This document shows positions 1 to 6,956 of a DNA stretch of 24,397 nucleotides, one piece after another. The notes under the pieces were generated by a model. It did not search any database. It was not told the DNA's origin and worked only from the letters and a program-made list of their open reading frames with translations. The first letter of the stretch is position 1, and each line of letters begins with the position of its first letter. Where the stretch lies: assembly GCA_017522515.1 (NCBI GenBank), contig JAFWZH010000003.1:1-24397 (forward strand), written 5' to 3'. The DNA is from Clostridia bacterium (GTDB taxonomy: Bacteria; Bacillota_A; Clostridia; UBA1212; UBA1255). Both the position numbers and the translations under genes were made by a program.

Positions 1-45
1 GTCATTTTAACATTCAAATATCAAGAAAATATCATAAATCAAAAA

Positions 46-1236
46 CTATTTGCAGAAAAATGAGGCAATTACACACGCTCCGGTAGTGGAATTGTTTGTA
101 AGTTTCAATGCGCCGTTATGCTTTTCGCATAGTATTTTGCACAGGTACAAACCAAGTCCAAAATGATGTTCACTATCATTTTGATTTCCCGTATAGTAAG
201 GTGCAGTCGCTGTTTTCAATTCTTCTTCCGAAAATCCTGCCCCATCGTCCGATACAGATATAACTAAGTGATCTGCGGATATGTGACAAGATACATCTAT
301 TGACTTTACGGCGTAGCGAACGGCGTTTGAAACGATATTCTCAAACACCTGCATAACTACATTCCCATCGACATTTATATCCCTGGATTCAGTTTTCGCT
401 TCAAAGGTAGATACAAGTCCGTTTCCTTGACAGAGTATTTCCAATGATTTTTTTAGTTGGGCAGATAGTTTATTTGAACAGGTCTGCATTGGTTGTATCG
501 GTTGATCTTCCAATTTGCTCATCGTACCCATACTGTAAACATAGCTTTCAATGCGTTCTATGTTCTTTGATACGGTTTTTAATAGTGCTGCCTTTTTATC
601 CTCCGAAACATCTGACCTCATATAGACTTTTTCAAGAAGCTCGACATTTCCCCTCATAACAGTAAGCGGTGTTCTGAGTTCGTGGGAAAAAGCCTTGTTG
701 AGTTTTCGTTTCTCTTCAACCATTCTCCACATTGTTCGGTTATTATCCATTAGAGATAATCGCATTTTTTCAAATGAAGAACATAGCTGTCCAAGCTCGT
801 CTTTGCCGCTGTAATCTATCACGAAGTCGAGGTTATCATCAGAAATGTTTTCCGAAGCATTTATTAGAAGTTTTATCGGCTTTTGCAGCTTACCGAAATA
901 AAAGATAACTGCGCCAATCGTAATACTGACAATACACCAGAAAAAAGAGGAATACTCATAGATTATTTTATAAAAATTATGTGCTTGTTCATCTTCCTCG
1001 GAAAATGGAAGAAGATCTATATAATGATAATGCACAACACTATGCTCTGATTCATCACCCACGTCGGTTTTCTCTTCAAACACAATATATTTTGTTTGAA
1101 TGAGTTGTATTTGTTCATTTGCGTAACTCGTCGTTGTTTTTGAAAGAATTACCGCCAATATGATAAAAAATGACATAACGATTATCAGTGAGGGTATTAG
1201 CGGTATTCTTGAAATAACTTTCTTTAGTTTTCCCAT
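46..1236 (-). CDS. HAMP-domain sensor histidine kinase (VanS/PhoR-like)
   Basis: Membrane sensor kinase that should autophosphorylate on histidine and pass the phosphate to the response regulator encoded just upstream. In the 396-aa form used here, one membrane helix lies at about residues 9-32 and a second at about 98-114, enclosing an extracytoplasmic sensor of about 65 residues. A HAMP linker follows (about 115-167). The phospho-acceptor H-box is SHELRTPLT with His185, the N-box is ENIVSNAVRYA (about 299-309), the G1 box is DDGAG (about 330-334) and the G2 box is GLGLYL (about 360). All catalytic boxes are intact. I chose the ATG at 1236 because a GGGGGTG stretch lies at ribosome-binding distance; an in-frame ATG at 1254 lacks one. 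The gene overlaps the regulator by 13 nt, so the pair is translationally coupled. The signal it senses cannot be read from the sequence. A Van-type resistance role is not supported, since no van ligase genes are present. Confidence 0.93.
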   Translation of the reverse strand: MGKLKKVISRIPLIPSLIIVMSFFIILAVILSKTTTSYANEQIQLIQTKYIVFEEKTDVGDESEHSVVHYHYIDLLPFSEEDEQAHNFYKIIYEYSSFFWCIVSITIGAVIFYFGKLQKPIKLLINASENISDDNLDFVIDYSGKDELGQLCSSFEKMRLSLMDNNRTMWRMVEEKRKLNKAFSHELRTPLTVMRGNVELLEKVYMRSDVSEDKKAALLKTVSKNIERIESYVYSMGTMSKLEDQPIQPMQTCSNKLSAQLKKSLEILCQGNGLVSTFEAKTESRDINVDGNVVMQVFENIVSNAVRYAVKSIDVSCHISADHLVISVSDDGAGFSEEELKTATAPYYTGNQNDSEHHFGLGLYLCKILCEKHNGALKLTNNSTTGACVIASFFCK

Positions 1237-1895
1237 TTGTACCCACACCCCCATACTGTTGCAATGTATGATTTACAGCCTGCTTCTGTAAATTTGGCCC
1301 GTATTTTCCGTATATGTTCAACTACCGTCATAGAGTAGCCTTCGCTGTCAAATCCCCATAAGCGTTCATATATACGTTCTTTGTCAAAAACAATACCCGC
1401 ATTTGTGGAAAGCAGTTCTATAATATCAAATTCTGTTTTGGAAAAAGAAATCGGTTGCTCCTTGAAATAGACAGCTTTTGAGGAATAGTCTATAACCAAA
1501 TCGTCATTGAATTTCAAATCGGATTTTTTCTGCAACCTCATATCACGGCGCAAGTGAGCAGAAACACGGGCACCCAATTCATCAAGTGAGAAGGGCTTTG
1601 TAATATAATCATCCCCGCCTACAGAAAACCCGTTTATTTTATCAACATCATCTACGTTAGCTGTTAAAAACAGGATCGGGCAGGAAACAAACTCCCGTAT
1701 CTTTTTGCATACTTCAAGTCCACTCAATTTTGGCATATTGACATCGAGAAGAATTATATCGGGTTTCTGACTTATTTTTTCAAGTGCTTTCTTCCCGTCA
1801 TAAGCGGATAGCACATCATAACCGCATAAATCAAAGTAATTACAAAGAAGCTCAACAACATCTCGCTCATCGTCAACTATCAGAATTTTAGGCAT
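1224..1895 (-). CDS. OmpR/PhoB-family response regulator
   Basis: A 223-aa transcription factor with an N-terminal receiver domain (about 1-115) and a C-terminal winged-helix DNA-binding domain (about 125-223). The receiver keeps the acidic pocket Asp8/Asp9, the phospho-acceptor Asp51 (LLDVNMP), Thr78 and Lys100 (TKPF), so it should be phosphorylatable. The DNA-binding half shows the usual FSKTEFDIIELL and VVEHIRKIRAKF signatures of the OmpR/PhoB group. An AGGAGGTG ribosome binding site lies 7 nt before the ATG. The gene is first in a two-gene operon with the histidine kinase and overlaps its start. A 7-4-7 direct repeat sits just upstream of the -10 element, which is the classic target layout of this family and suggests autoregulation. 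Confidence 0.95.
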   Translation of the reverse strand: MPKILIVDDERDVVELLCNYFDLCGYDVLSAYDGKKALEKISQKPDIILLDVNMPKLSGLEVCKKIREFVSCPILFLTANVDDVDKINGFSVGGDDYITKPFSLDELGARVSAHLRRDMRLQKKSDLKFNDDLVIDYSSKAVYFKEQPISFSKTEFDIIELLSTNAGIVFDKERIYERLWGFDSEGYSMTVVEHIRKIRAKFTEAGCKSYIATVWGCGYKWEN

Positions 1896-1927
1896 TGCTT
1901 AACACCTCCTGTTCAATCAATCATATA

Positions 1928-1960
1928 ATTATAAACCATAAATATCAAAGTTTTATCAAA
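1928..1960 (-). promoter_or_regulatory. Promoter with PhoB-like direct-repeat box
   Basis: On the minus strand a TATAAT -10 hexamer lies at 1928-1933. Nine nucleotides upstream are two perfect heptamers TTTGATA separated by four bases (1943-1949 and 1954-1960 on the plus strand as TATCAAA), which is an 11-bp period. No good -35 hexamer exists at 16-18 bp. Dimers of OmpR/PhoB-type regulators bind such 11-bp direct repeats and replace the -35 contact, so this is probably the regulator's own operator. Confidence 0.6.
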
Positions 1961-2016
1961 ATAAGGTTATATATCGTATTATATATTTTTTCAAGCGACA
2001 AAACAAGTATACCAGC

Positions 2017-2169
2017 ATGAACATGGCGAACGAGGTTGGTCAAGTGAAAGTACCCGAACCTGTCGACCTTCCCAAGGAAACTGCTCCCAACAACGAACCC
2101 GAGCCGAACGAAGCTCCAAAAGCAAAGCCCAAACATCCCAAGAAGAAAAATTGCAAAAGAAACCATTAA
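2017..2169 (+). CDS. Possible small Pro/Glu/Lys-rich protein or 3' gene remnant
   Basis: A 50-codon reading frame with a strikingly biased, acidic-then-basic tail: VPEPVDLPKE is followed by NEPEPNEAPKAKPKHPKKK. It ends with TAA immediately before a GC-rich hairpin, as a genuine gene end would. No ribosome binding site precedes the ATG. The frame stays open upstream to 1942, so it may be the surviving C-terminus of a longer disrupted gene. Low-complexity Pro/Glu/Lys tails of this sort occur in surface proteins and in proteins of conjugative elements. The opposite strand also carries a hydrophobic 73-codon frame with no ribosome binding site. I do not recognise the product. Confidence 0.3.
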   Translation: MNMANEVGQVKVPEPVDLPKETAPNNEPEPNEAPKAKPKHPKKKNCKRNH

Positions 2170-2173
2170 AAAT

Positions 2174-2216
2174 GCCGCCGAGATAATGTCCGGCGGCTTA
2201 AAAACACCTTGTTTTT
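2174..2216. terminator. Two adjacent hairpins, possible terminator
   Basis: GCCGCCG (2174-2180) pairs perfectly with CGGCGGC (2191-2197) around a 10-nt loop. It is followed by a second palindrome, AAAAACA (2200-2206) with TGTTTTT (2210-2216). The first hairpin is followed on the minus strand by a short T run. On the plus strand the T run belongs to the second hairpin. The pair directly follows the end of the 50-codon frame. Confidence 0.45.
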
Positions 2217-2303
2217 GTGCTCCACTTTTGTCGCACTTTCTTGAACTTTGCAGGACTTTTGTGAGCGTTAGTCACGAAAATGGCAAATTGGAAGATAAAA
2301 AGA

Positions 2304-2346
2304 AAAACCGCTCAACCCACGTAGAATAGCGGATTATAGCGGTTTT
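2304..2346. repeat. 9-bp perfect inverted repeat in the left junction
   Basis: AAAACCGCT (2304-2312) and AGCGGTTTT (2338-2346) are perfect inverted copies, with a further AGCGG at 2328-2332 between them. The roughly 290 bases from 2170 to 2463 contain no convincing gene. They hold this repeat, the 2174-2216 hairpins and the 19-bp sequence at 2356. The context suggests a junction or end of a mobile element. Confidence 0.5.
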
Positions 2347-2355
2347 GAGTGGTGC

Positions 2356-2374
2356 GAGTGTTCATAAGGGATTT
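2356..2374 (+). repeat. Left copy of a 19-bp sequence shared with the tRNA-Pro terminator
   Basis: GAGTGTTCATAAGGGATTT here matches 18 of 19 bases of the sequence at 18892-18910, which lies on the opposite strand. The two copies bracket the tnpV-to-recombinase region in inverted orientation. That is not the direct-repeat layout expected of attL/attR from a single simple insertion. Confidence 0.6.
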
Positions 2375-2463
2375 ACTAAAAATATAAGTAAAACCGGCTT
2401 CAAACATAGTATTCTACACTTCATACCTTGCTTAAATATAGTAAAAAAGAAAGGATAAATACT

Positions 2464-2826
2464 ATGAAAACTAATTATATTACTTACAGACGAGTTGGCG
2501 ATTATAACATTCCAAACCTCATATTACCGCCCGAAGAAACAAGTGTTACTCTCGGCAAATGGGGTATGTTATATAAGGATTATTTACTGAAAAATAAGAA
2601 GGTGTTATTTACAACACTACTTACTCAAGGAAAACTTTATCAGCACTGTGCCGAGGCAGAAAAGCTGGCTCGTGAGATGTTCGATACTCTTATCGAGCAG
2701 ATAAAAGAAGCTGAAGGTGTTACCGAACGGCTGAAAGAAGAAAATCAGATGGAGTGGATTTGCCGCATGCAAAACATTGAAACAAGAGCAAGAGAAATCG
2801 TAAATAACGAATTGATATATGTATGA
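2464..2826 (+). CDS. tnpV: TnpV-like transposon-associated protein
   Basis: A 120-aa soluble protein resembling the TnpV family first described on the clostridial mobilizable transposon Tn4451 and widespread on clostridial mobile elements; its function there is unknown. The N-terminus (ITYRRVGDYNIPNLILP) and the core (LGKWGMLYKDYLLKN, followed by a helical LYQHCAEAEKLAREMFD stretch) match my recollection of the family. The start chosen is the ATG at 2464 with AAAGGA upstream, rather than an in-frame ATG at 2428. A hairpin terminator follows the stop. It lies about 90 bp inside the left 19-bp repeat and about 14 kb from the serine recombinase, so it marks this region as transposon-derived. Confidence 0.75.
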   Translation: MKTNYITYRRVGDYNIPNLILPPEETSVTLGKWGMLYKDYLLKNKKVLFTTLLTQGKLYQHCAEAEKLAREMFDTLIEQIKEAEGVTERLKEENQMEWICRMQNIETRAREIVNNELIYV

Positions 2827-2832
2827 ATTTTT

Positions 2833-2859
2833 AAGGTGTATCTTCGGGTACACCTTATT
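2833..2859 (+). terminator. Terminator after tnpV
   Basis: AAGGTGTA (2833-2840) pairs perfectly with TACACCTT (2849-2856) around a UCUUCGGG loop and is followed by a short ATTT. The T run is weak on the plus strand. The minus strand has TTTTT-like sequence too, so it may act in both directions. Confidence 0.6.
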
Positions 2860-2902
2860 TCTAATTATCCTAACAGTTGTATAAAACTCTCCGTTTGATA
2901 CA

Positions 2903-2930
2903 TTGAAAGCGGTTGAAAATATGATATAAT
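2903..2930 (+). promoter_or_regulatory. Promoter of the HTH-OPRT/pyrF operon
   Basis: TTGAAA (2903-2908), a 16-bp spacer and a perfect TATAAT (2925-2930). It is followed at about 20 bp by the AAAGGAGG ribosome binding site of the next gene. Confidence 0.7.
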
Positions 2931-2961
2931 ATTTTTAACAAGCAACAAAGGAGGTTGTAAG

Positions 2962-3789
2962 ATGTTAATCGGTGATAAAATCCGTTCTTTGCGAAAGAAC
3001 AAGAATATTACACAGTCACAGTTGGCTGATGCGTTGTCTGTTTCTTCTCAATCAGTTAGTAAATGGGAAAATCATTTATCTGCGCCGGATATTTCAGTAT
3101 TACCAGTGATAGCAAGATATTTCGGTATCACAATGGATGAACTGTTCAATTACCGCCTTGATGCGTTAAATTACAAGGAAAGATTTATACGCTTTATGGT
3201 GAATAACGGAATGTTGAGGTTCGGTGAATTCACATTGAAAAGCGGTAGAAAATCACCTTATTTAATTCATAGCGGATATAATCTTACGGGTAGTGAGATA
3301 TCAAAGCTTGGAGAATTTTATGCTGAGTGTATCCGAGAACATAACATAGACAGCAATTGCCTTGTGGGTATTAATAATCGTGAAATACCTCTTGTAATTG
3401 CAACAAGTATGATTCTGTTTAACAAATATGGAGTGGATACTGCTCATTGTGTAGATTTTAATATTGAAAATGAGGCCTTTGAATCCAAAAATATAACGCT
3501 CATTACAGATGCATTCACATCAGGTAAAACTTTGCGTTCAGCTCTTGATAATATAAAATCACAGATAGGTAAATATCCGTCTGACATTGTTGTTTGTGTT
3601 GACAGAATGGAGCAAGATGAAAGCTCATCATTCTCTGCTAAACACGAGATTGAGAAGCAGTATGGTGTGAAAATTCATCCTATTGTTAATCTTGATGATA
3701 TAATCAAGGCAGTTGATAATTGTGTTATTTCTGCAGGTGATTACACCGAAAAGCTCAAAGAGTATAGAGCTTGTTACAAGGGGTTATAA
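2962..3789 (+). CDS. XRE-type HTH fused to an orotate phosphoribosyltransferase-like domain
   Basis: A 275-aa fusion. Residues 1-62 form an XRE helix-turn-helix (ITQSQLADALSVSSQSVSKWEN). Residues about 70-260 resemble PyrE, with the FTLKSGRKSPYLI signature at about 90-102. PyrE makes orotidine monophosphate from orotate and PRPP, but the catalytic features here look eroded. The usual lysine-rich flexible loop (RKxKxHG) is absent between about 161 and 178, and the PRPP motif reads ITLITDAFTSGKT (about 178-190) with one acidic residue instead of two. I infer a ligand-sensing regulator built like Bacillus PurR, which joins a DNA-binding domain to an inactive PRTase fold. The start has a perfect AAAGGAGG site. 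Its stop lies 3 nt before pyrF, so the two are coupled. An active enzyme with a divergent loop cannot be excluded. Confidence 0.85.
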   Translation: MLIGDKIRSLRKNKNITQSQLADALSVSSQSVSKWENHLSAPDISVLPVIARYFGITMDELFNYRLDALNYKERFIRFMVNNGMLRFGEFTLKSGRKSPYLIHSGYNLTGSEISKLGEFYAECIREHNIDSNCLVGINNREIPLVIATSMILFNKYGVDTAHCVDFNIENEAFESKNITLITDAFTSGKTLRSALDNIKSQIGKYPSDIVVCVDRMEQDESSSFSAKHEIEKQYGVKIHPIVNLDDIIKAVDNCVISAGDYTEKLKEYRACYKGL

Positions 3790-3792
3790 TTT

Positions 3793-4749
3793 ATGAATAT
3801 TGTTGATAAACTGATTGGAAAAACTATAGCAACAAAAAATCCAACAGTAGTTGGTCTTGACCCTGACATCAGTAAAATTCCTGCTTGTTATAAAATAAAT
3901 AACGACAATTCAAATCCTTTGTCTGCTGTTGCAGAAGTAATATATAAGTTTAACTGTGACATAATTGATACAGTTACAGAACTTGTCCCTGCGGTAAAAC
4001 CTCAGATGGCTTTTTATGAAAAATTCGGGGCTTATGGTGTTACTGCATTTGAAAAAACCGTTGCTTATGCAAAATCAAAAGGGCTTGTTGTAATCGAAGA
4101 CGCAAAGCGGAATGATATAGGTAATACTGCAAAAGCTTATGCAGACGGACATCTTGGAATTGTTGAAACTCTTGATGGTTCATATACATCTGTGTTTGAT
4201 GTTGATTTTTTAACTGTAACACCGTTTTTAGGAAGTGAGAGTCTTAATCCGTTTGTTGATATCTGCAAGAAAACCAATAAAGGTATTTTTGTATTAGTCA
4301 AAACATCAAATACAAGTTCAGGCGAAATACAGGATGTTATCACAAAAGATGGTATAAGCATTAGTCAAAGCATAGCAAAATATGTTGCAGAACAATCCGA
4401 ATCTTTTGTCGGCAAATACGGTTATTCATCAATCGGTGCAGTTGTAGGTGCTACTTATCCCGAAGAAGCAGTTACGCTCAGAAAAATAATGTCTAAGAGT
4501 TATTTGCTAGTTCCTGGCTATGGTGTACAAGGTGGCGGTGCAAAAGATATATTACCTTGCTTTAACTATGATGGTCTTGGTGCAATTATTAATTCATCAA
4601 GAGGCATTTTATATACACATATGAGCGATGAAGAAAGGAACAACTGCAAGAAAGAAGAATACCTGAACAGTGTAAGAAATGCAGTTGTTAAAATGCAGAA
4701 GGATATATACAGTACACTTAAAAAGGATTTTCCTAAAATGTGTTATTGA
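3793..4749 (+). CDS. pyrF: Orotidine 5'-phosphate decarboxylase (type 2)
   Basis: Decarboxylates OMP to UMP, the last step of de novo pyrimidine synthesis, in the cytosol. The 318-aa protein has the expected TIM-barrel markers of the longer type-2 PyrF group: GLDPD (21-25), AVKPQ with Lys69, and the catalytic IEDAKRNDIGNTAKAY stretch with Asp103, Lys105 and Asp108. The phosphate-binding segments VPGYGVQGG and INSSRGI lie near the end. All key residues are present, so it should be active. It starts 3 nt after the HTH-OPRT gene, with AAGGGG overlapping that gene's end. Finding pyrF alone with a PyrE-like regulator, and without other pyr genes, inside a mobile region is unusual. It may supply UMP or act with its partner as a pyrimidine-responsive unit. 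Confidence 0.95.
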   Translation: MNIVDKLIGKTIATKNPTVVGLDPDISKIPACYKINNDNSNPLSAVAEVIYKFNCDIIDTVTELVPAVKPQMAFYEKFGAYGVTAFEKTVAYAKSKGLVVIEDAKRNDIGNTAKAYADGHLGIVETLDGSYTSVFDVDFLTVTPFLGSESLNPFVDICKKTNKGIFVLVKTSNTSSGEIQDVITKDGISISQSIAKYVAEQSESFVGKYGYSSIGAVVGATYPEEAVTLRKIMSKSYLLVPGYGVQGGGAKDILPCFNYDGLGAIINSSRGILYTHMSDEERNNCKKEEYLNSVRNAVVKMQKDIYSTLKKDFPKMCY

Positions 4750-4761
4750 TAAGCATATTAG

Positions 4762-4799
4762 AACCCCGTTAGAAGCAGTTTGACTGTCCCAACGGGGTT
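4762..4799 (+). terminator. Hairpin downstream of pyrF
   Basis: AACCCCGTT (4762-4770) and AACGGGGTT (4791-4799) form a perfect 9-bp stem around a 20-nt loop, 12 nt after the pyrF stop. No clear T run follows, so termination is likely but not certain. Confidence 0.55.
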
Positions 4800-4835
4800 G
4801 ATTCATAATATAAAAAAGAAAATAAATTGTCACAA

Positions 4836-4872
4836 ACAGTCATTTTTATAACGATTTATATAGTAAGACTGT
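4836..4872 (+). promoter_or_regulatory. Inverted repeat upstream of the LytTR gene
   Basis: ACAGTC (4836-4841) and GACTGT (4867-4872) face each other 25 bp apart, about 30-65 bp before the LytTR start, next to a TTGTCA hexamer at 4827-4832. It could be an operator for the LytTR protein itself. The arms are short, so this is tentative. Confidence 0.3.
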
Positions 4873-4900
4873 CGTATTATATGGGGTTAGGAATGATTTT

Positions 4901-5401
4901 GTGAATTTAATTATAGATAGCAATACAACAGAAATAAATAAGATAAAATCCAATATCATAGATTTTCTGGACAACAAAGGGATTTCGTATAACCTTGTTG
5001 ATGATGGCACTTCCGATAAAATATGCATTAGTTTTGGAAACAAGGACTGCAAGGAGTCATTTTGCAGTTCTTCTATTATTGTTTCGGCAAGCAATAAAGA
5101 TGTTTACAGGGTTTATCCAAATGAGATTATTTATATTGCTATTGAGAAAAGAAAATCTGTGCTTTATTTAACCGATGACAGAAGAGTTGAAACAAATTAT
5201 CATTTAGACCATTGGAAAATTGTGCTTGATAAAAGAACATTTGCTCAACCACATTACAGCTACATAGTTAACCTGAATTACGTAGAAGAAGTAACAAAGG
5301 AACTTGTTACACTCGGATATAACAAGGATGAGTATAAGGTCTATACTTCATCAAGAAAAATCCGTGCGTTTAAGGAAACTTTCAAGAACTTCAAAGGATA
5401 A
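4901..5401 (+). CDS. Stand-alone LytTR-domain DNA-binding regulator
   Basis: A 166-aa cytoplasmic transcription factor. Its C-terminal 100 residues form a LytTR domain, with YPNEIIYIAIEKRKSVLYLTDD and the diagnostic FAQPHYSYIVNLNYVEEV segment. The first 60 or so residues carry no CheY-like receiver, so it is not a classical two-component regulator. It belongs to the short LytTR proteins often paired with membrane modulators, but no such partner is adjacent. The start is a GTG at 4901 with AGGA 8 nt upstream; the nearby ATG at 4893 opens a three-codon frame only. The gene runs towards the GPH transporter, with 8 nt between the two stops and no separate terminator. Confidence 0.85.
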   Translation: MNLIIDSNTTEINKIKSNIIDFLDNKGISYNLVDDGTSDKICISFGNKDCKESFCSSSIIVSASNKDVYRVYPNEIIYIAIEKRKSVLYLTDDRRVETNYHLDHWKIVLDKRTFAQPHYSYIVNLNYVEEVTKELVTLGYNKDEYKVYTSSRKIRAFKETFKNFKG

Positions 5402-5409
5402 CTATGTCT

Positions 5410-6816
5410 TTAAAGCTTCTTTTTTAACCCCTTCATAAACGGTACAACAGCCAACAAAGAACTTACCGCAGGTAAAACGCTGAACATGAAGAACAGCATC
5501 GTAAACAGAGTTGTATATTCAGCACTTTCTCTTGCAACAAATCCGTTAGCAATATATTCATTAAGCTTTGCTGTTTCGGCACTTGTAAAGCCTATTACCA
5601 TATATCCCGCACTTGAAATCAATGAAGATACACCACTTTGTATTTTGATAATTGCCGTTTGAAAAGAGAAGAACAATGCTGTCGGCTTTGTGCCTGATAG
5701 TTTGTATTCTAACTCTACTGCATCATCAATAAGCAGAGTACGGATATTTGAAGCAAGACTCAGGAAGCTGCCGGAAATAAGTGAAAGTATGAACATAATC
5801 GCAAAGTTTGTAAAAGTGTTCATTGTTGTTTTGTTGCCGAGATACAATACAAAAATCATTATATTCGGCAGTATGGATGCAAGGTTGCATAAGACATAAG
5901 CTTTTACATTGCCGAGTTTTCTTGATAGTATAGGCACGAGGAATGTTGACAGCATTAAACCGACAAAGCTACCTGTACCAAGCAAAAATGTATAAAGAAA
6001 AGTAAGTCCTGAATTTTTGCTTGAGAAGTAAAAAGCAACCAACGCTGATAGTACCACACCCTGCAAAGCACTCATTGAGGAGAGTAATCCTGACATAATG
6101 ATTTTCTTTAAAAGCGGATTAGTGAGAATATATTTGTACTGTTGCTTTGTTTCGTTGCTTCTATTTTCGGTATGTTGTAATCGTTGTTTTGATACGGTTA
6201 ACTGATAAAGAATATATCCAACGATTGAGAAAGCAAGAACAATGATGAAAAAGGCATTTCGTTCATCTGTCTGTGTTCCGCCAAGAGCTCCCGAAACTGC
6301 AAAAGCAAGTGGCTGAACAATCAAACAACAAATGCTGCATACCATCGCACCGATAGGTCGCAATGAAAGAAGATTTGTGCGTTCTCTTTCATCTGCACAC
6401 AGTACATTGGGATAACTTATCATAGGTATGTCACCAAATGAAAACATAATCTCCCATAGAATAAATATTGCAAAGCCATAAACGATAATTGTTGCGTTTT
6501 GAAGTGTACTGTTGTTGTCAGAATAAATCTTCATCACAAAGCAAAGAACCGTTATTATAGCTGTCGGTAAAGGTAAATATCGCAGATATTTTGATAATGG
6601 CCATTTGCTTTTATTAATGAATGCTCCTATAAATGGGTCTTTAACAGCATCAAATATTTTTGCTGTACTGAGTATGATTCCGAGCCAAAAGGCAGGGATA
6701 AGAATAGTGAATTGAAGGTAGTAGGCAAAGCAGGACGATACAAGAGCATATAGTATGTTCTGCCCTGACAGACCTAAAAGATAGCGTGTTTTTTCATTTT
6801 GCAGTTTTGTTTTCAT
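5410..6816 (-). CDS. GPH-family (MelB-like) MFS transporter
   Basis: A 468-aa polytopic membrane protein with about 12 hydrophobic segments, of the glycoside-pentoside-hexuronide:cation symporter type. The first helix pair and the loop IFDAVKDPFIGAFINKSKWP, followed by KYLRYLPLP, match the conserved DP-x-IG region after helix 2 of that family. The family takes up sugars or glycosides with a cation. The substrate here is unknown, and related clostridial proteins controlled by TetR repressors could also be exporters. The ATG has AAAGGAG just upstream. A perfect palindrome that also occurs in the tetR promoter lies immediately before the ribosome binding site, so the TetR protein encoded upstream almost certainly controls it. 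Confidence 0.88.
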   Translation of the reverse strand: MKTKLQNEKTRYLLGLSGQNILYALVSSCFAYYLQFTILIPAFWLGIILSTAKIFDAVKDPFIGAFINKSKWPLSKYLRYLPLPTAIITVLCFVMKIYSDNNSTLQNATIIVYGFAIFILWEIMFSFGDIPMISYPNVLCADERERTNLLSLRPIGAMVCSICCLIVQPLAFAVSGALGGTQTDERNAFFIIVLAFSIVGYILYQLTVSKQRLQHTENRSNETKQQYKYILTNPLLKKIIMSGLLSSMSALQGVVLSALVAFYFSSKNSGLTFLYTFLLGTGSFVGLMLSTFLVPILSRKLGNVKAYVLCNLASILPNIMIFVLYLGNKTTMNTFTNFAIMFILSLISGSFLSLASNIRTLLIDDAVELEYKLSGTKPTALFFSFQTAIIKIQSGVSSLISSAGYMVIGFTSAETAKLNEYIANGFVARESAEYTTLFTMLFFMFSVLPAVSSLLAVVPFMKGLKKKL

Positions 6817-6832
6817 TGTAAAACTCCTTTCA

Positions 6833-6853
6833 TTACATACTTTTAGTATGTAA
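6833..6853 (-). promoter_or_regulatory. TetR operator 1 (transporter)
   Basis: TTACATACT and AGTATGTAA form perfect 9-bp arms around TTT. The site lies 17 bp before the transporter ATG, next to its ribosome binding site. It matches the palindrome in the tetR promoter. Confidence 0.75.
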
Positions 6854-6869
6854 AATAGTAAAATATAGT

Positions 6870-6893
6870 GCCGCAGGGGCGGCTTATTTTTTT
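6870..6893 (+). terminator. GC-rich hairpin with T run
   Basis: GCCGC (6870-6874) pairs with GCGGC (6879-6883) around AGGG and is followed by TTATTTTTTT. It would terminate plus-strand transcription, although no plus-strand gene ends nearby. It may insulate the transporter and tetR genes. Confidence 0.45.
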
Positions 6894-6902
6894 GCTTCTA
6901 TT

Positions 6903-6917
6903 CATACTTTTGGTATG
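6903..6917 (-). promoter_or_regulatory. TetR operator 2 (half-degenerate)
   Basis: CATAC, a five-base centre TTTTG and GTATG form a 15-bp palindrome with the same core and spacing as the other two operators, in the space between tetR and the transporter gene. Confidence 0.55.
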
Positions 6918-6933
6918 TATGTTGGCTTAATAA

Positions 6934-6953
6934 ATTGCCACCGCAGTGGCAAT
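6934..6953 (-). terminator. Hairpin after tetR
   Basis: ATTGCCAC (6934-6941) and GTGGCAAT (6946-6953) form a perfect 8-bp stem with a CGCA loop, 3 nt beyond the tetR stop, followed on the minus strand by TTTATT. It may attenuate rather than fully stop read-through into the transporter gene. Confidence 0.6.
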
Positions 6954-6956
6954 CTA

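Noticed and set aside
46..1895. VanRS vancomycin-resistance regulators
   Set aside because: The similarity is general to OmpR/HAMP-kinase pairs, and no D-Ala-D-Lac ligase, dehydrogenase or dipeptidase genes are nearby.
1945..2166. 73-codon hydrophobic frame on the minus strand
   Set aside because: No ribosome binding site, and its hydrophobicity is what the complement of a Pro/Glu/Lys-rich frame would give.
2347..2375. tRNA 3' end fragment (minus strand CACTCGCACCA) as an integration scar
   Set aside because: The sequence before it does not form a T arm of correct length or loop, so the CCA-like end is probably chance.
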